DNA from: an uncultured Verrucomicrobiales bacterium
GTDB lineage: Bacteria > Verrucomicrobiota > Verrucomicrobiia > Verrucomicrobiales > Akkermansiaceae
Direction: 5' to 3'
Assembly: GCA_937969125.1 (NCBI GenBank)
Contig: CALBVA010000105.1
Coordinates: 1 to 5,596, forward strand
Length of the DNA: 5,596 nt
Under the pieces are notes generated by a model. That model was not told the DNA's origin. It made no database searches and saw nothing but the letters and a program-made list of their open reading frames with translations. The translations under genes and the position numbers were made by a program. Of the stretch, positions 1-5,596 are shown in pieces; position 1 is the stretch's first letter, and the number at the start of each line of letters is the position of its first letter.

Positions 1-640
1 CCTGGACGAGTAAGTTACTGGACGGATATGAAGTCTCACTCATGCGAACCGTCTCGACCAACTCCTCCATCGAGGCGTCCCGATTTTCAATGAAGCCATT
101 GATTCCGTCGAAACGACCGTGGGCGCGATTTCCCTTCGCCATGAGGCACCCGAGGTCGGCAGCTTTGGAGGTAAACTCGGCATATTTGGCGGGACTTTTT
201 GGAAGCCCGCCCGCTCCTCGCAGGTGGTAGTTTCCGAGATTTTTAATCCCTAACGGGTGCCCGGCGTCGGCAGATTTTTGTGCGAGAGCGAGTCCTTTCA
301 CCGCGTTCTTTTCCGTCCCCATACCAACGAGGTAACAGCGAGCTAAAATCGCCATGCCGTAGGGATTTCCGAGATCAGCAGCCTTCTTTGCGAATTTGAA
401 AACGACCTTCTCATCGTATGAAATTTCCGGAAATCCATTGCGTGAGCAGTCCGCCCACTCGGCCATCGCTTCGGGGTCTTTTTTCTCGATTCGCTCCTTT
501 AATTTATCGGCGGGGGTCCGTTTGCCATTCCAGAGACCATCAGGGACTGCCAGAGCAGAGAATGCGCTGAGCGAGAAGAGGAGGAATTGCAGGAAGACAT
601 GCGAGTGCATCACTCTGCTAGCCTGCAGAGATTTTTTCAT
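1..640 (-). CDS. Secreted Sel1-repeat (SLR) protein, C-terminus beyond window
   Basis: An open frame begins with ATG at 640-638 and stays open to base 2, giving 213 residues without a stop, so the gene is cut by the window edge. The N-terminus is a signal peptide: Lys at 2-3, a hydrophobic core near residues 15-29 (FLQFLLFSLSAFSAL) and a likely cleavage after ALA at 29-31. A second Met at residue 11 could also be the start. A GGAG lies 9 bases before the first ATG, which favours it. The mature part has about three Sel1-like helical repeats, near residues 57-91, 92-127 and 128-164. They show the recurring pattern small-x-x-LA-x-x-Y, a Gly-rich turn (VGMGTEKN, RGAGGLPKS) and KAADLG or KSADAG at the end; a fourth may start near 165. 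Sel1 repeats form alpha-solenoids that bind proteins, and no enzymatic role is visible. The gene follows the LOG gene by 45 bases on the same strand, so co-transcription is possible. The partner is unknown. Confidence 0.85.
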   Translation of the reverse strand, partial: MKKSLQASRVMHSHVFLQFLLFSLSAFSALAVPDGLWNGKRTPADKLKERIEKKDPEAMAEWADCSRNGFPEISYDEKVVFKFAKKAADLGNPYGMAILARCYLVGMGTEKNAVKGLALAQKSADAGHPLGIKNLGNYHLRGAGGLPKSPAKYAEFTSKAADLGCLMAKGNRAHGRFDGINGFIENRDASMEELVETVRMSETSYPSSNLLVQ

Positions 641-685
641 CGGTCAACTCTCCGAGAAGCTGGACCAGCAAAAGAAGCAAGGCTG

Positions 686-1744
686 TTATCCACCGAATTT
701 CGACATCAGCTCTTCATCAATTCCGTCCAGTGAGGTAGCTACCACGAAGTCATCCGGCGGGCAAGCTGTCTTCAACAGGCCGATCAGGGGATCCCAAAAA
801 CCCGCTCCAGAGTCATCGGGTCGATTAAAAATGATCACCGGCTTGTCCTTCATGAGATCATTGTCCTGCTGCTTGAAAATCATGAGTGCCAGAAGTTCCT
901 GCACCGTGCCGGCCCCGCCGGGAAAGATGATGAAGGCATCCGAATTCTCAATCATGACCTCCATGCGGGTATAGATGTCATCGCGCAGCCAGAAGCGGGA
1001 GAGCCCTTCCGGCAGGCCTTCGAGTTTAATGATGTGGGGGACATTGGAACCGGCAGTCCAGCCTCCCGCACCGACCGAGCCGCGCACTACCGCCCCCATG
1101 ATTCCGGATTTCCCGGCACCGGACACACAGCCAAATTTGTTGTCGGCCAGGCGGCGGCCCAGCTCCTCACCATCGGCGATGTAGGAGGGATCCTCCAGAG
1201 TGGCAGAGCAAAAAACACAGACATTTCCAATGAGGTCCGCAGGCGGTGGGACATCACCGGGAATGACTTCCTCATCGTCATGAACTTCCTCGCGCCCGGC
1301 ATCAGGTAGGCCCTTGGATCGTGCCGACTGAAGCCGCTTGATGACCTTTTCAGGAGAACTGGCACTGAGCAGGAAATCGCGGTGATCTTGTTTCACCGTG
1401 CCCATCGTGCGGAGATGCGCCAGGACCTGAAAAAAGGGATCCCAGGAGAAGTCGCTATTCAGAATGACAGTGGGCTTACCGAAGAGATTGTGGTCGAGTG
1501 TCTGGTAGCCGACGAAAATGGAGATCGCCTTAAACATGTCCTCCAGCGAGGCATCTGGGGTGAAAACGAAGGCATCGGAGGCTTTGATTTTCTCCTCAAT
1601 ATTGGCGAGGGTGATCCGCTCGCCGCCATTGGAGTTGTGAATATCCCACCCGGAATTGAAGAGGAGGAAGAGGAGCTTCGCCCGAGTGGAGCGACCGGCA
1701 TCTTCGGCGCCGAGAACGGAACCGGAAAGTCTGATAAATGGCAT
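686..1744 (-). CDS. LOG-family Rossmann protein with extra degenerate N-terminal LOG-like half
   Basis: From the ATG at 1744 the protein has 352 residues, against roughly 180-220 for a usual LOG protein. The C-terminal half (about 173-346) is a recognisable LOG/TIGR00730 domain: first strand VCVFCSATLEDPSY, glycine loop SGAGKSGIMGAV (208-219), SDAFIIFPGG and the signature PGGAGTVQE (275-283). LOG enzymes cleave nucleoside 5'-monophosphates (cytokinin ribotides, AMP, sometimes pyrimidine nucleotides) to base and ribose 5-phosphate in the cytoplasm. Just before the signature, the family's usual Arg-Lys pair reads Arg260-Met261. Residues 56-138 repeat the second half of this domain in the same order (SDAF, KP-x-V/I-I-L/F-N, WDP, final helix), but the signature is replaced by TPDASLEDMF and the glycine loop is missing. 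An acidic, Pro-rich linker (146-171) joins the halves. The start is uncertain: the frame is open to a TTG at 1795, and a GTG at 1765 has a GAGG 10 bases upstream. I chose the ATG because it leaves 70 bases for divergent promoters. Substrate is not known. Confidence 0.85.
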   Translation of the reverse strand: MPFIRLSGSVLGAEDAGRSTRAKLLFLLFNSGWDIHNSNGGERITLANIEEKIKASDAFVFTPDASLEDMFKAISIFVGYQTLDHNLFGKPTVILNSDFSWDPFFQVLAHLRTMGTVKQDHRDFLLSASSPEKVIKRLQSARSKGLPDAGREEVHDDEEVIPGDVPPPADLIGNVCVFCSATLEDPSYIADGEELGRRLADNKFGCVSGAGKSGIMGAVVRGSVGAGGWTAGSNVPHIIKLEGLPEGLSRFWLRDDIYTRMEVMIENSDAFIIFPGGAGTVQELLALMIFKQQDNDLMKDKPVIIFNRPDDSGAGFWDPLIGLLKTACPPDDFVVATSLDGIDEELMSKFGG

Positions 1745-1764
1745 GGGGAGATGAAAATGATTCA

Positions 1765-1784
1765 CGCGGGCGATTCGCCTCGCG
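1765..1784. promoter_or_regulatory. Imperfect palindrome between the divergent LOG and deaminase genes
   Basis: Bases 1769-1779 read GGCGA-T-TCGCC, a perfect 5-base-arm palindrome. It is flanked by CGCG on both sides (1765-1768 and 1781-1784), with one unpaired T on the right. It lies in the space between the two divergent genes if the LOG gene starts at 1744. If that gene starts at 1795, the same bases encode an Arg/Ala-rich N-terminus, and the symmetry could come from codon bias. An operator shared by both genes is possible; no regulator gene is present to support it. Confidence 0.25.
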
Positions 1785-1814
1785 CGGGTCACCAAGATAA
1801 ACGATTCTCACAAA

Positions 1815-2255
1815 GTGAAAGCGGAATTTTTAAAAGCTGCCATTGATGAGGCCCTCGAGGGACTGGAGGAAGGTGGCATTCCCATCGGCAGCGTGCTGGT
1901 CTTCCAGGATGAAATCATCGGGCGCGGCCATAACCGGCGGGTGCAGGATGACAGTACCGTGCTGCACGGAGAGATGGATGCTTTGGAAAATGCCGGCCGT
2001 CTCCCGGCTCACATTTACCGGGAGTGCGAACTCTACACCACTCTCTCGCCTTGCTCGATGTGCAGCGGAGCGATCCTGCTCTACGGCATTCCGAAAGTCA
2101 TCGTCGGCGAGAACCGGACCTTCATGGGTGAGGAGGAACTACTCCGCGAACGCGGCGTGCAGGTGGAGGTGTTGCAGGACGAGGACTGCATCGCGATGAT
2201 GCAGGAATTCATTAATGAGCATCCCGACCTCTGGAATGAGGATATTGGTGAGTGA
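1815..2255 (+). CDS. Yeast-type (Fcy1-like) zinc cytosine deaminase
   Basis: This 146-residue protein belongs to the cytidine-deaminase-like fold. The zinc site is H51-G-E53 and P79-C80-x-x-C83, with E53 the proton shuttle. It resembles Saccharomyces Fcy1 (158 residues, as I recall it) along its length: GGIPIG at 20-25, GRGHN ending at N40, HGE followed by LENAGRL, LYTTLSPCSMCSGAI, YGIPKVIVGEN, F103, and the C-terminal W140-NEDIGE. N40, F103, W140 and D143 match Fcy1 residues that hold or cap the pyrimidine (N51, F114, W152, D155). TadA-type tRNA deaminases have HAE and lack this C-terminus. The predicted reaction is cytosine plus water to uracil plus ammonia, in pyrimidine salvage. It differs from the common bacterial CodA, which is an unrelated TIM-barrel enzyme. 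The GTG start is forced: an in-frame stop lies at 1758-1760 and no other canonical start intervenes. No clear ribosome binding site is seen. The gene diverges from the LOG gene and overlaps the oxidoreductase gene tail to tail. Confidence 0.88.
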   Translation: MKAEFLKAAIDEALEGLEEGGIPIGSVLVFQDEIIGRGHNRRVQDDSTVLHGEMDALENAGRLPAHIYRECELYTTLSPCSMCSGAILLYGIPKVIVGENRTFMGEEELLRERGVQVEVLQDEDCIAMMQEFINEHPDLWNEDIGE

Positions 2256-3117
2256 CGAATTGCTCAGCCAATCTCGGTGCGTAAATGACACCTTTGGAAC
2301 CCAGCCCGTTAATCATCCAGCCGAGCCCGGCCTGATGGAGCACCACCGGCTCGCTACGGTTGATGATGGGCCGGATGCCTGCGACGTGATCAAGGACCTC
2401 ATATTCCCGGTCGGTGAAGGTCTCGAAGAGGCGGCAGACCTTCGCCCGGCCCTCGTCCGTCGGCCCGCTCTCCAACTCATCCCACTCGTAAGTCGCCCCG
2501 ACCCGATAGCAATCCTCCCCGATGGGAATGACCCAGCCGTTTCGATTCAGGATGCGGGATTCATTCCATCCCGGCACCCGCATGGTGAGAATCTCGCCCT
2601 TCGCGCTCCGATGAATCACATCAGCAAATTCTCCTCTCAAAAGCCCAGCCGCGCCGGTGCAGTAGATCGGCCCTACCGCCATCGATCTCTCGATAAATTC
2701 CCCGCCATTTTCCAAAAATCGCGCACGCGCACGCTCCAGAAAAAGCGGGCAATTCAACCATCCCCCACCACGCCAGGTCACGCCTTTCTCGTCCACCTTT
2801 TCAATCCATCCCTCTAACAGATCGCGCTTCTTATCGAATTTTGCGCGATCCTTTTCATCCCGCCAGAGCCGAAGAATCGGCAAGGGGGTAAAGAGGTCCT
2901 CACCGAGATCACGATAAAATTCCTCCGCCACCTTCCAGGCCTCATTAACCTCCGGACTCGGCTGAAAATTCCGCCCCGCCACCGGATTCACGAGCCCTGC
3001 CGCGACCAGCGTGCTGCCGCCGACCCCGTCATCCACCACCGTGACCCGGTGGCCTGCTTTTTGCAGCTCCAGCGCGAGGCACGCGCCTGTCAATCCGAAG
3101 CCGATGACCTCGACCAT
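2212..3117 (-). CDS. DAO-family FAD-dependent oxidoreductase, function unknown
   Basis: The 301-residue protein opens with a dinucleotide-binding fold: VIGFGLTG (GxGxxG) at 4-11 and an acidic residue after the second strand (VVDD, 27-30). Residues 35-49 (STLVAAGLVNPVAGR) match a motif I recall from a DAO subgroup common in Bacteroidetes-type bacteria and annotated only as FAD-dependent oxidoreductase. The second FAD-contact region is at 246-282: AGIRPIINRSEPVV, then GLGSKGVIYAP. Family members such as glycine oxidase and D-amino-acid oxidase oxidise an amine with FAD. The substrate here cannot be read from the sequence, and at 301 residues it is shorter than typical ThiO (about 360). The ATG lies 6 bases after the purT stop with no obvious ribosome binding site, so translational coupling to purT is likely. 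Its last 14 codons overlap the end of the deaminase gene on the other strand. No signal peptide or membrane segment is seen, so it should be cytoplasmic. Confidence 0.85.
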   Translation of the reverse strand: MVEVIGFGLTGACLALELQKAGHRVTVVDDGVGGSTLVAAGLVNPVAGRNFQPSPEVNEAWKVAEEFYRDLGEDLFTPLPILRLWRDEKDRAKFDKKRDLLEGWIEKVDEKGVTWRGGGWLNCPLFLERARARFLENGGEFIERSMAVGPIYCTGAAGLLRGEFADVIHRSAKGEILTMRVPGWNESRILNRNGWVIPIGEDCYRVGATYEWDELESGPTDEGRAKVCRLFETFTDREYEVLDHVAGIRPIINRSEPVVLHQAGLGWMINGLGSKGVIYAPRLAEQFVTHQYPHSRGRDAH

Positions 3118-3123
3118 AGTCTG

Positions 3124-4317
3124 TTAGAGTTGAGTATCGAGCGCGGCGATGACGCCCCTGGCCTTTGCACGAGCTGCTTCAATATCCCCTGCTCTCCCGA
3201 GACCCACCGCCATCCGGCGTTTCCCCGCGACCTCCGGCTTTCCGAAGAGCCGGAGTTGGGTATCGGGCTCGGCGAGGGCTTGATCGAGATTTCCAAAACT
3301 CACCCGCTCCGAGTAACCTTCCACGACGTGAGCACAGGAAGCCGATGGACCGTGATGATGGATGTTCGGAATCGGCAGACCGAGAATCGCACGGGCATGA
3401 AGGGAGAATTGACTCAGATCCTGCGAGATCATCGTGACCATCCCGGTATCGTGCGGACGCGGTGATACCTCTGAGAAAATCACCTCGTCCCCTTTCACAA
3501 AAAGCTCCACTCCAAAGACTCCGTATCCCCCTAGATTCTCTGTCACTGACGCCGCCATTTCCTGCGCGCTTTTCAGGGCGGCATCAGACATCGGCTGCGG
3601 CTGCCAGGACTCGCGGTAGTCACCATCTACCTGGATATGCCCGATGGGTTCGCAGAATGAGGTCCCGCCAACGTGCCGCACGGTGAGCAACGTGATTTCG
3701 TAATCGAACTCCACGAAACCCTCCACGATGACCCGGCCCGCGCCCGCCCGGCCACCTTCTTGGGCATACTTCCAGGCCGGTAATATATCTCCCTCTTCCT
3801 TTAAGGTGGTTTGCCCTTTTCCAGATGAAGACATGATGGGCTTCACCACGCAAGGCAGCCCGATCTCCTTGATCGCAGCCTCATACTCGGCCAGCGTTCC
3901 CGCAAAGCGATACGGCGAAGTCAGACAGTCCAGCTCCTCAGCAGCCATCCGACGGATGCCTTCGCGGTTCATCGTCAGCTGCGTGGCCCGTGCCGTCGGG
4001 ATGATAGTGGCCAATCCTTCCTTCTCAATCGCGGCGAGAGTGTCCGTAGCGATCGCCTCCACCTCCGGCACCACGAGATCCGGCTTCTCCTGCTCAATCA
4101 CCCGACGGAGCGCCGTCCCATCCAGCATCGAGAAGACGTGGGAACGGTCAGCCACCTGCATCGCGGGGGCATTGGCATAGGCATCACAGGCGATGACCTC
4201 CACCCCGTAGCGCTGGAGCTCAATGACCACCTCTTTTCCCAGCTCGCCGGAGCCGCAGAGGAGAACTTTTTTTGCCGTGGAAGTGAATGGAGTGCCTATC
4301 GTGCCGGTCGTCGCCAT
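3124..4317 (-). CDS. purT: Formate-dependent phosphoribosylglycinamide formyltransferase (GAR transformylase 2)
   Basis: This 397-residue protein closely follows E. coli PurT (392 residues) from end to end. It joins formate, ATP and GAR to make formyl-GAR in the third step of de novo purine synthesis, through a formyl-phosphate intermediate and without folate. Visible motifs in order: GSGELGKEV (22-30) in the GAR-binding preATP-grasp domain; VPEVEAIATD (83-92); TMNREGIRRMAAEEL; VKPIMSSSGKGQ (158-169), the ATP-grasp nucleotide loop; GGRAGAGRVIVEG; ESWQPQ; the Mg-binding acids E271 (GVELF) and E283 in FSEVSPRPHDTG; and RLFGKPE in the C-terminal domain. All key residues I can check are present. 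The first 14 residues are a variable lead-in, as in E. coli. The ATG at 4317 has no strong ribosome binding site. It is the first gene of a two-gene unit with the FAD oxidoreductase, and it diverges from the secreted-protein gene. I see no riboswitch or PurR-like operator in the 125-base upstream gap. Confidence 0.97.
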   Translation of the reverse strand: MATTGTIGTPFTSTAKKVLLCGSGELGKEVVIELQRYGVEVIACDAYANAPAMQVADRSHVFSMLDGTALRRVIEQEKPDLVVPEVEAIATDTLAAIEKEGLATIIPTARATQLTMNREGIRRMAAEELDCLTSPYRFAGTLAEYEAAIKEIGLPCVVKPIMSSSGKGQTTLKEEGDILPAWKYAQEGGRAGAGRVIVEGFVEFDYEITLLTVRHVGGTSFCEPIGHIQVDGDYRESWQPQPMSDAALKSAQEMAASVTENLGGYGVFGVELFVKGDEVIFSEVSPRPHDTGMVTMISQDLSQFSLHARAILGLPIPNIHHHGPSASCAHVVEGYSERVSFGNLDQALAEPDTQLRLFGKPEVAGKRRMAVGLGRAGDIEAARAKARGVIAALDTQL

Positions 4318-4392
4318 GACGGAGTGAAGCCTAGCGCAGCCACTCTGAAAAGGACGTTTGAGAAGGCATTCCCATCATCGCCTTTTCGACCG

Positions 4393-4421
4393 TTGATTTC
4401 TCCAGACAGGTTCTCTATAAA
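4393..4421 (+). promoter_or_regulatory. Sigma-70-like promoter for the secreted two-domain protein
   Basis: TTGATT (4393-4398) and TATAAA (4416-4421) are separated by exactly 17 bases. They match the -35 consensus at 4 of 6 positions and the -10 consensus at 5 of 6. Transcription would begin near 4428. That leaves only about 3 bases before the GTG at 4431 but about 15 before the ATG at 4443, which supports the ATG as the real start. It was read by eye and not tested. Confidence 0.5.
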
Positions 4422-4442
4422 CTTTTAATCGTGCGAGATAAC

Positions 4443-5543
4443 ATGCTCCTGAAACGAATCCTCACTTCCCTCCTGACAGCCGCCCTGATGGCGCCTGCCA
4501 CCGCCCAGTATGCCCATGATAACTTCGAAAAAGCGAAAGAGATCAGCGCGGATACCCGGGTCGAATCATCGTTGAAAGTCGACAACCCCGATGGTCTCGG
4601 CTGGGAACCCGGTGAGATCTCCCATGCCGGTCGGAAAGGCAGCGGCTCGCTTTGGTTCAAGTGGACCCCGAAGAAGAACCGCCGCGTCCTCATCCGCGCC
4701 ATCCCGAATAACGGAGCTCCGGAGATGATGCTTATCCTCGCCATCTATACCGGGAATAGCCTCGAAACCCTAAAGCCGGTCCCCTGCTCCTCCGACTTCA
4801 AGACACCAGCTGAAAGTCGGGCGCGGACAGACGCCTTCAACGACGGGGTTCGTATTGAAATGGATGTCGCCAAGGGTGTGACCTACTACCTTGCGGTGGA
4901 TAGCGAGACTCCTGAAAAGGTCGGACGCTTCCGCCTCACTATCGAATCTTCCAAGCGCACCTTCAGGCCAGCGCGGCAGATTCTTGGGGGCAACACACCC
5001 TGGGAATACTACCTGCCTCTCAGTCTGACACAAGTGAGCATCAACGACTTCGGCAAGCTCTGGACGCGCCCCAGCCAACCTAATCAATTGAAATTTCTGA
5101 AGGAGGGATTTAGCCCCATCGGCTACGGGAACGCCCATAAAACCGTCCTCCGGACCAATCTCGGCGGCGACCCCAAATTCGACCCCGGCGGCAAGACCAC
5201 CTACACCGCCTACTTCCGCACGACTTTTACGCCGGAAGATGACATCACCGCACTCGGAGTGGAGGGAGTCTTTAACAATGGCGCCATCATCTACATCAAC
5301 GGAAAGGAACAGCACCGGATCAATATCAGCCCCGACGCGCTGACCGAACGCTGGGACGTTCTCGGACTGGGCCAGATCGAGGGACTCAAGGAAGCTGAGC
5401 ATCCCGTGGAGTATGCCACCCTCTCAGGCCTGAGTCTCCCCGCCGGGCAACCGGTCGATGTCGCGGTGAGCCTCCACCGCCTACCGAAGAACAACTACAA
5501 TATGCTCTTCGCGATGAAGCTATTCGCGGTCGACACAAAGTAG
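4443..5543 (+). CDS. Secreted two-domain protein: PPC-like beta-sandwich plus Gal-binding-like domain
   Basis: From the ATG at 4443 the protein has 366 residues. A GTG at 4431 would add four (MRDN), which is less natural before a signal peptide. Residues 1-21 are a Sec signal: MLLKR, a hydrophobic stretch, and cleavage after PATA. There is no lipobox. Residues 23 to about 168 look like the bacterial pre-peptidase C-terminal type beta-sandwich: HDNFEKAKEI, EPGEISHAG, GSLWFKWTP (68-76), LAIYTGNSLETL (99-110) and GVTYYLAVD (145-153). Residues from about 187 to the end resemble a Gal-binding-like jelly roll of large Planctomycetes/Verrucomicrobia surface proteins: WEYYLP, GFSPIGYG, TAYFRTTF, NNGAIIYINGKE (278-289) and LPAGQPVDVAVSLHR (332-346). 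No catalytic domain is present, so a binding or envelope role is likely; both assignments are by pattern memory. It stands alone after its own promoter and diverges from purT. Confidence 0.82.
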   Translation: MLLKRILTSLLTAALMAPATAQYAHDNFEKAKEISADTRVESSLKVDNPDGLGWEPGEISHAGRKGSGSLWFKWTPKKNRRVLIRAIPNNGAPEMMLILAIYTGNSLETLKPVPCSSDFKTPAESRARTDAFNDGVRIEMDVAKGVTYYLAVDSETPEKVGRFRLTIESSKRTFRPARQILGGNTPWEYYLPLSLTQVSINDFGKLWTRPSQPNQLKFLKEGFSPIGYGNAHKTVLRTNLGGDPKFDPGGKTTYTAYFRTTFTPEDDITALGVEGVFNNGAIIYINGKEQHRINISPDALTERWDVLGLGQIEGLKEAEHPVEYATLSGLSLPAGQPVDVAVSLHRLPKNNYNMLFAMKLFAVDTK

Positions 5544-5596
5544 AGGCCTAATCCTCCATTTTCACGCGGAAGAAGTCGGGAGCTCATTCCACTGCA
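5544..5596. other. Downstream edge; no supported gene or terminator
   Basis: The 53 bases after the secreted-protein stop contain no hairpin with a T tract. On the minus strand a short tail ending at 5548 reads PDFFRVKMED, but its frame meets a TGA at 5586-5584. Too little sequence is visible to decide whether a convergent gene ends here. Confidence 0.3.

Noticed and set aside
659..669. Perfect palindrome gctgg-a-ccagc between the LOG and Sel1 genes as a terminator
   Set aside because: It has only 5-base arms, a one-base loop and no adjacent T tract. It is too small to terminate transcription.
396..974. 192-codon plus-strand frame spanning the gap between the Sel1 and LOG genes
   Set aside because: It is antisense to both genes. 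The opposite strand carries clear Sel1 repeats and the LOG signature.
1382..1846. 154-codon plus-strand frame running into the deaminase gene
   Set aside because: It is antisense to the LOG gene's N-terminal half and out of frame with the deaminase. It shows no domain and would overlap both start regions.
1815..2255. Annotation of the small deaminase as tRNA adenosine deaminase TadA
   Set aside because: The active-site motif is HGE rather than HAE, and the whole C-terminus matches Fcy1 instead.
2215..2817. 200-codon open frame on the plus strand opposite the FAD oxidoreductase gene
   Set aside because: It has no recognisable motif and is rich in Pro, Arg and Ser. It is the antisense shadow of a well-supported gene.
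4414..4442. Minus-strand promoter for purT (TATAGA at 4419-4414 with a hexamer 17 bases upstream)
   Set aside because: The -35 candidate (GTTATC) matches the consensus poorly. The AT-rich stretch is better explained by the plus-strand promoter.
4770..5402. 210-codon open frame on the minus strand opposite the secreted-protein gene
   Set aside because: It is antisense to a gene with a signal peptide and two recognisable domains, and has no motif of its own.

Overview
The window carries six protein genes on an ordinary-looking chromosomal segment of moderately high GC. There are no RNA genes, mobile elements, CRISPR arrays or long repeats that I can see. The best taxonomic guess is Verrucomicrobiota or a relative. 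The main reason is the secreted protein at the right end, which joins a PPC-like beta-sandwich to a Gal-binding-like domain, an architecture I associate with Verrucomicrobia and Planctomycetes. A small secreted Sel1-repeat protein and weak Shine-Dalgarno signals fit but do not prove this. It is inference from protein style, not from a marker gene.

Layout. Minus strand, 1-640: a secreted Sel1-repeat protein whose C-terminus runs off the window; no stop is reached. Minus strand, 686 to about 1744 (possibly 1795): a LOG-family Rossmann protein with an extra, degenerate LOG-like half at its N-terminus. Plus strand, 1815-2255: a small zinc deaminase that resembles yeast Fcy1 cytosine deaminase far more than TadA, diverging from the LOG gene. 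Minus strand, 4317 to 2212: purT (formate-dependent GAR transformylase) followed after 6 bases by a DAO-type FAD oxidoreductase. The 3' end of the oxidoreductase gene overlaps the end of the deaminase gene tail to tail by 44 bases. Plus strand, 4443-5543: the secreted two-domain protein, preceded by a good sigma-70-like promoter. The last 53 bases hold no gene I can support.

How the genes may work together. Three of the six concern nucleobases. PurT acts in de novo purine synthesis. LOG enzymes hydrolyse nucleoside 5'-monophosphates to a free base and ribose 5-phosphate. Fcy1-type enzymes deaminate cytosine to uracil. The divergent LOG/deaminase pair could in principle form a short CMP to cytosine to uracil salvage route, but this rests on gene order and family knowledge and has not been tested.

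The most interesting items are the duplicated and degenerated LOG architecture, with an altered Arg-Lys motif in the intact half; the yeast-type cytosine deaminase beside it; and the 44-base convergent overlap that holds the deaminase's active-site lid. I do not see an unmistakable new multi-gene system.
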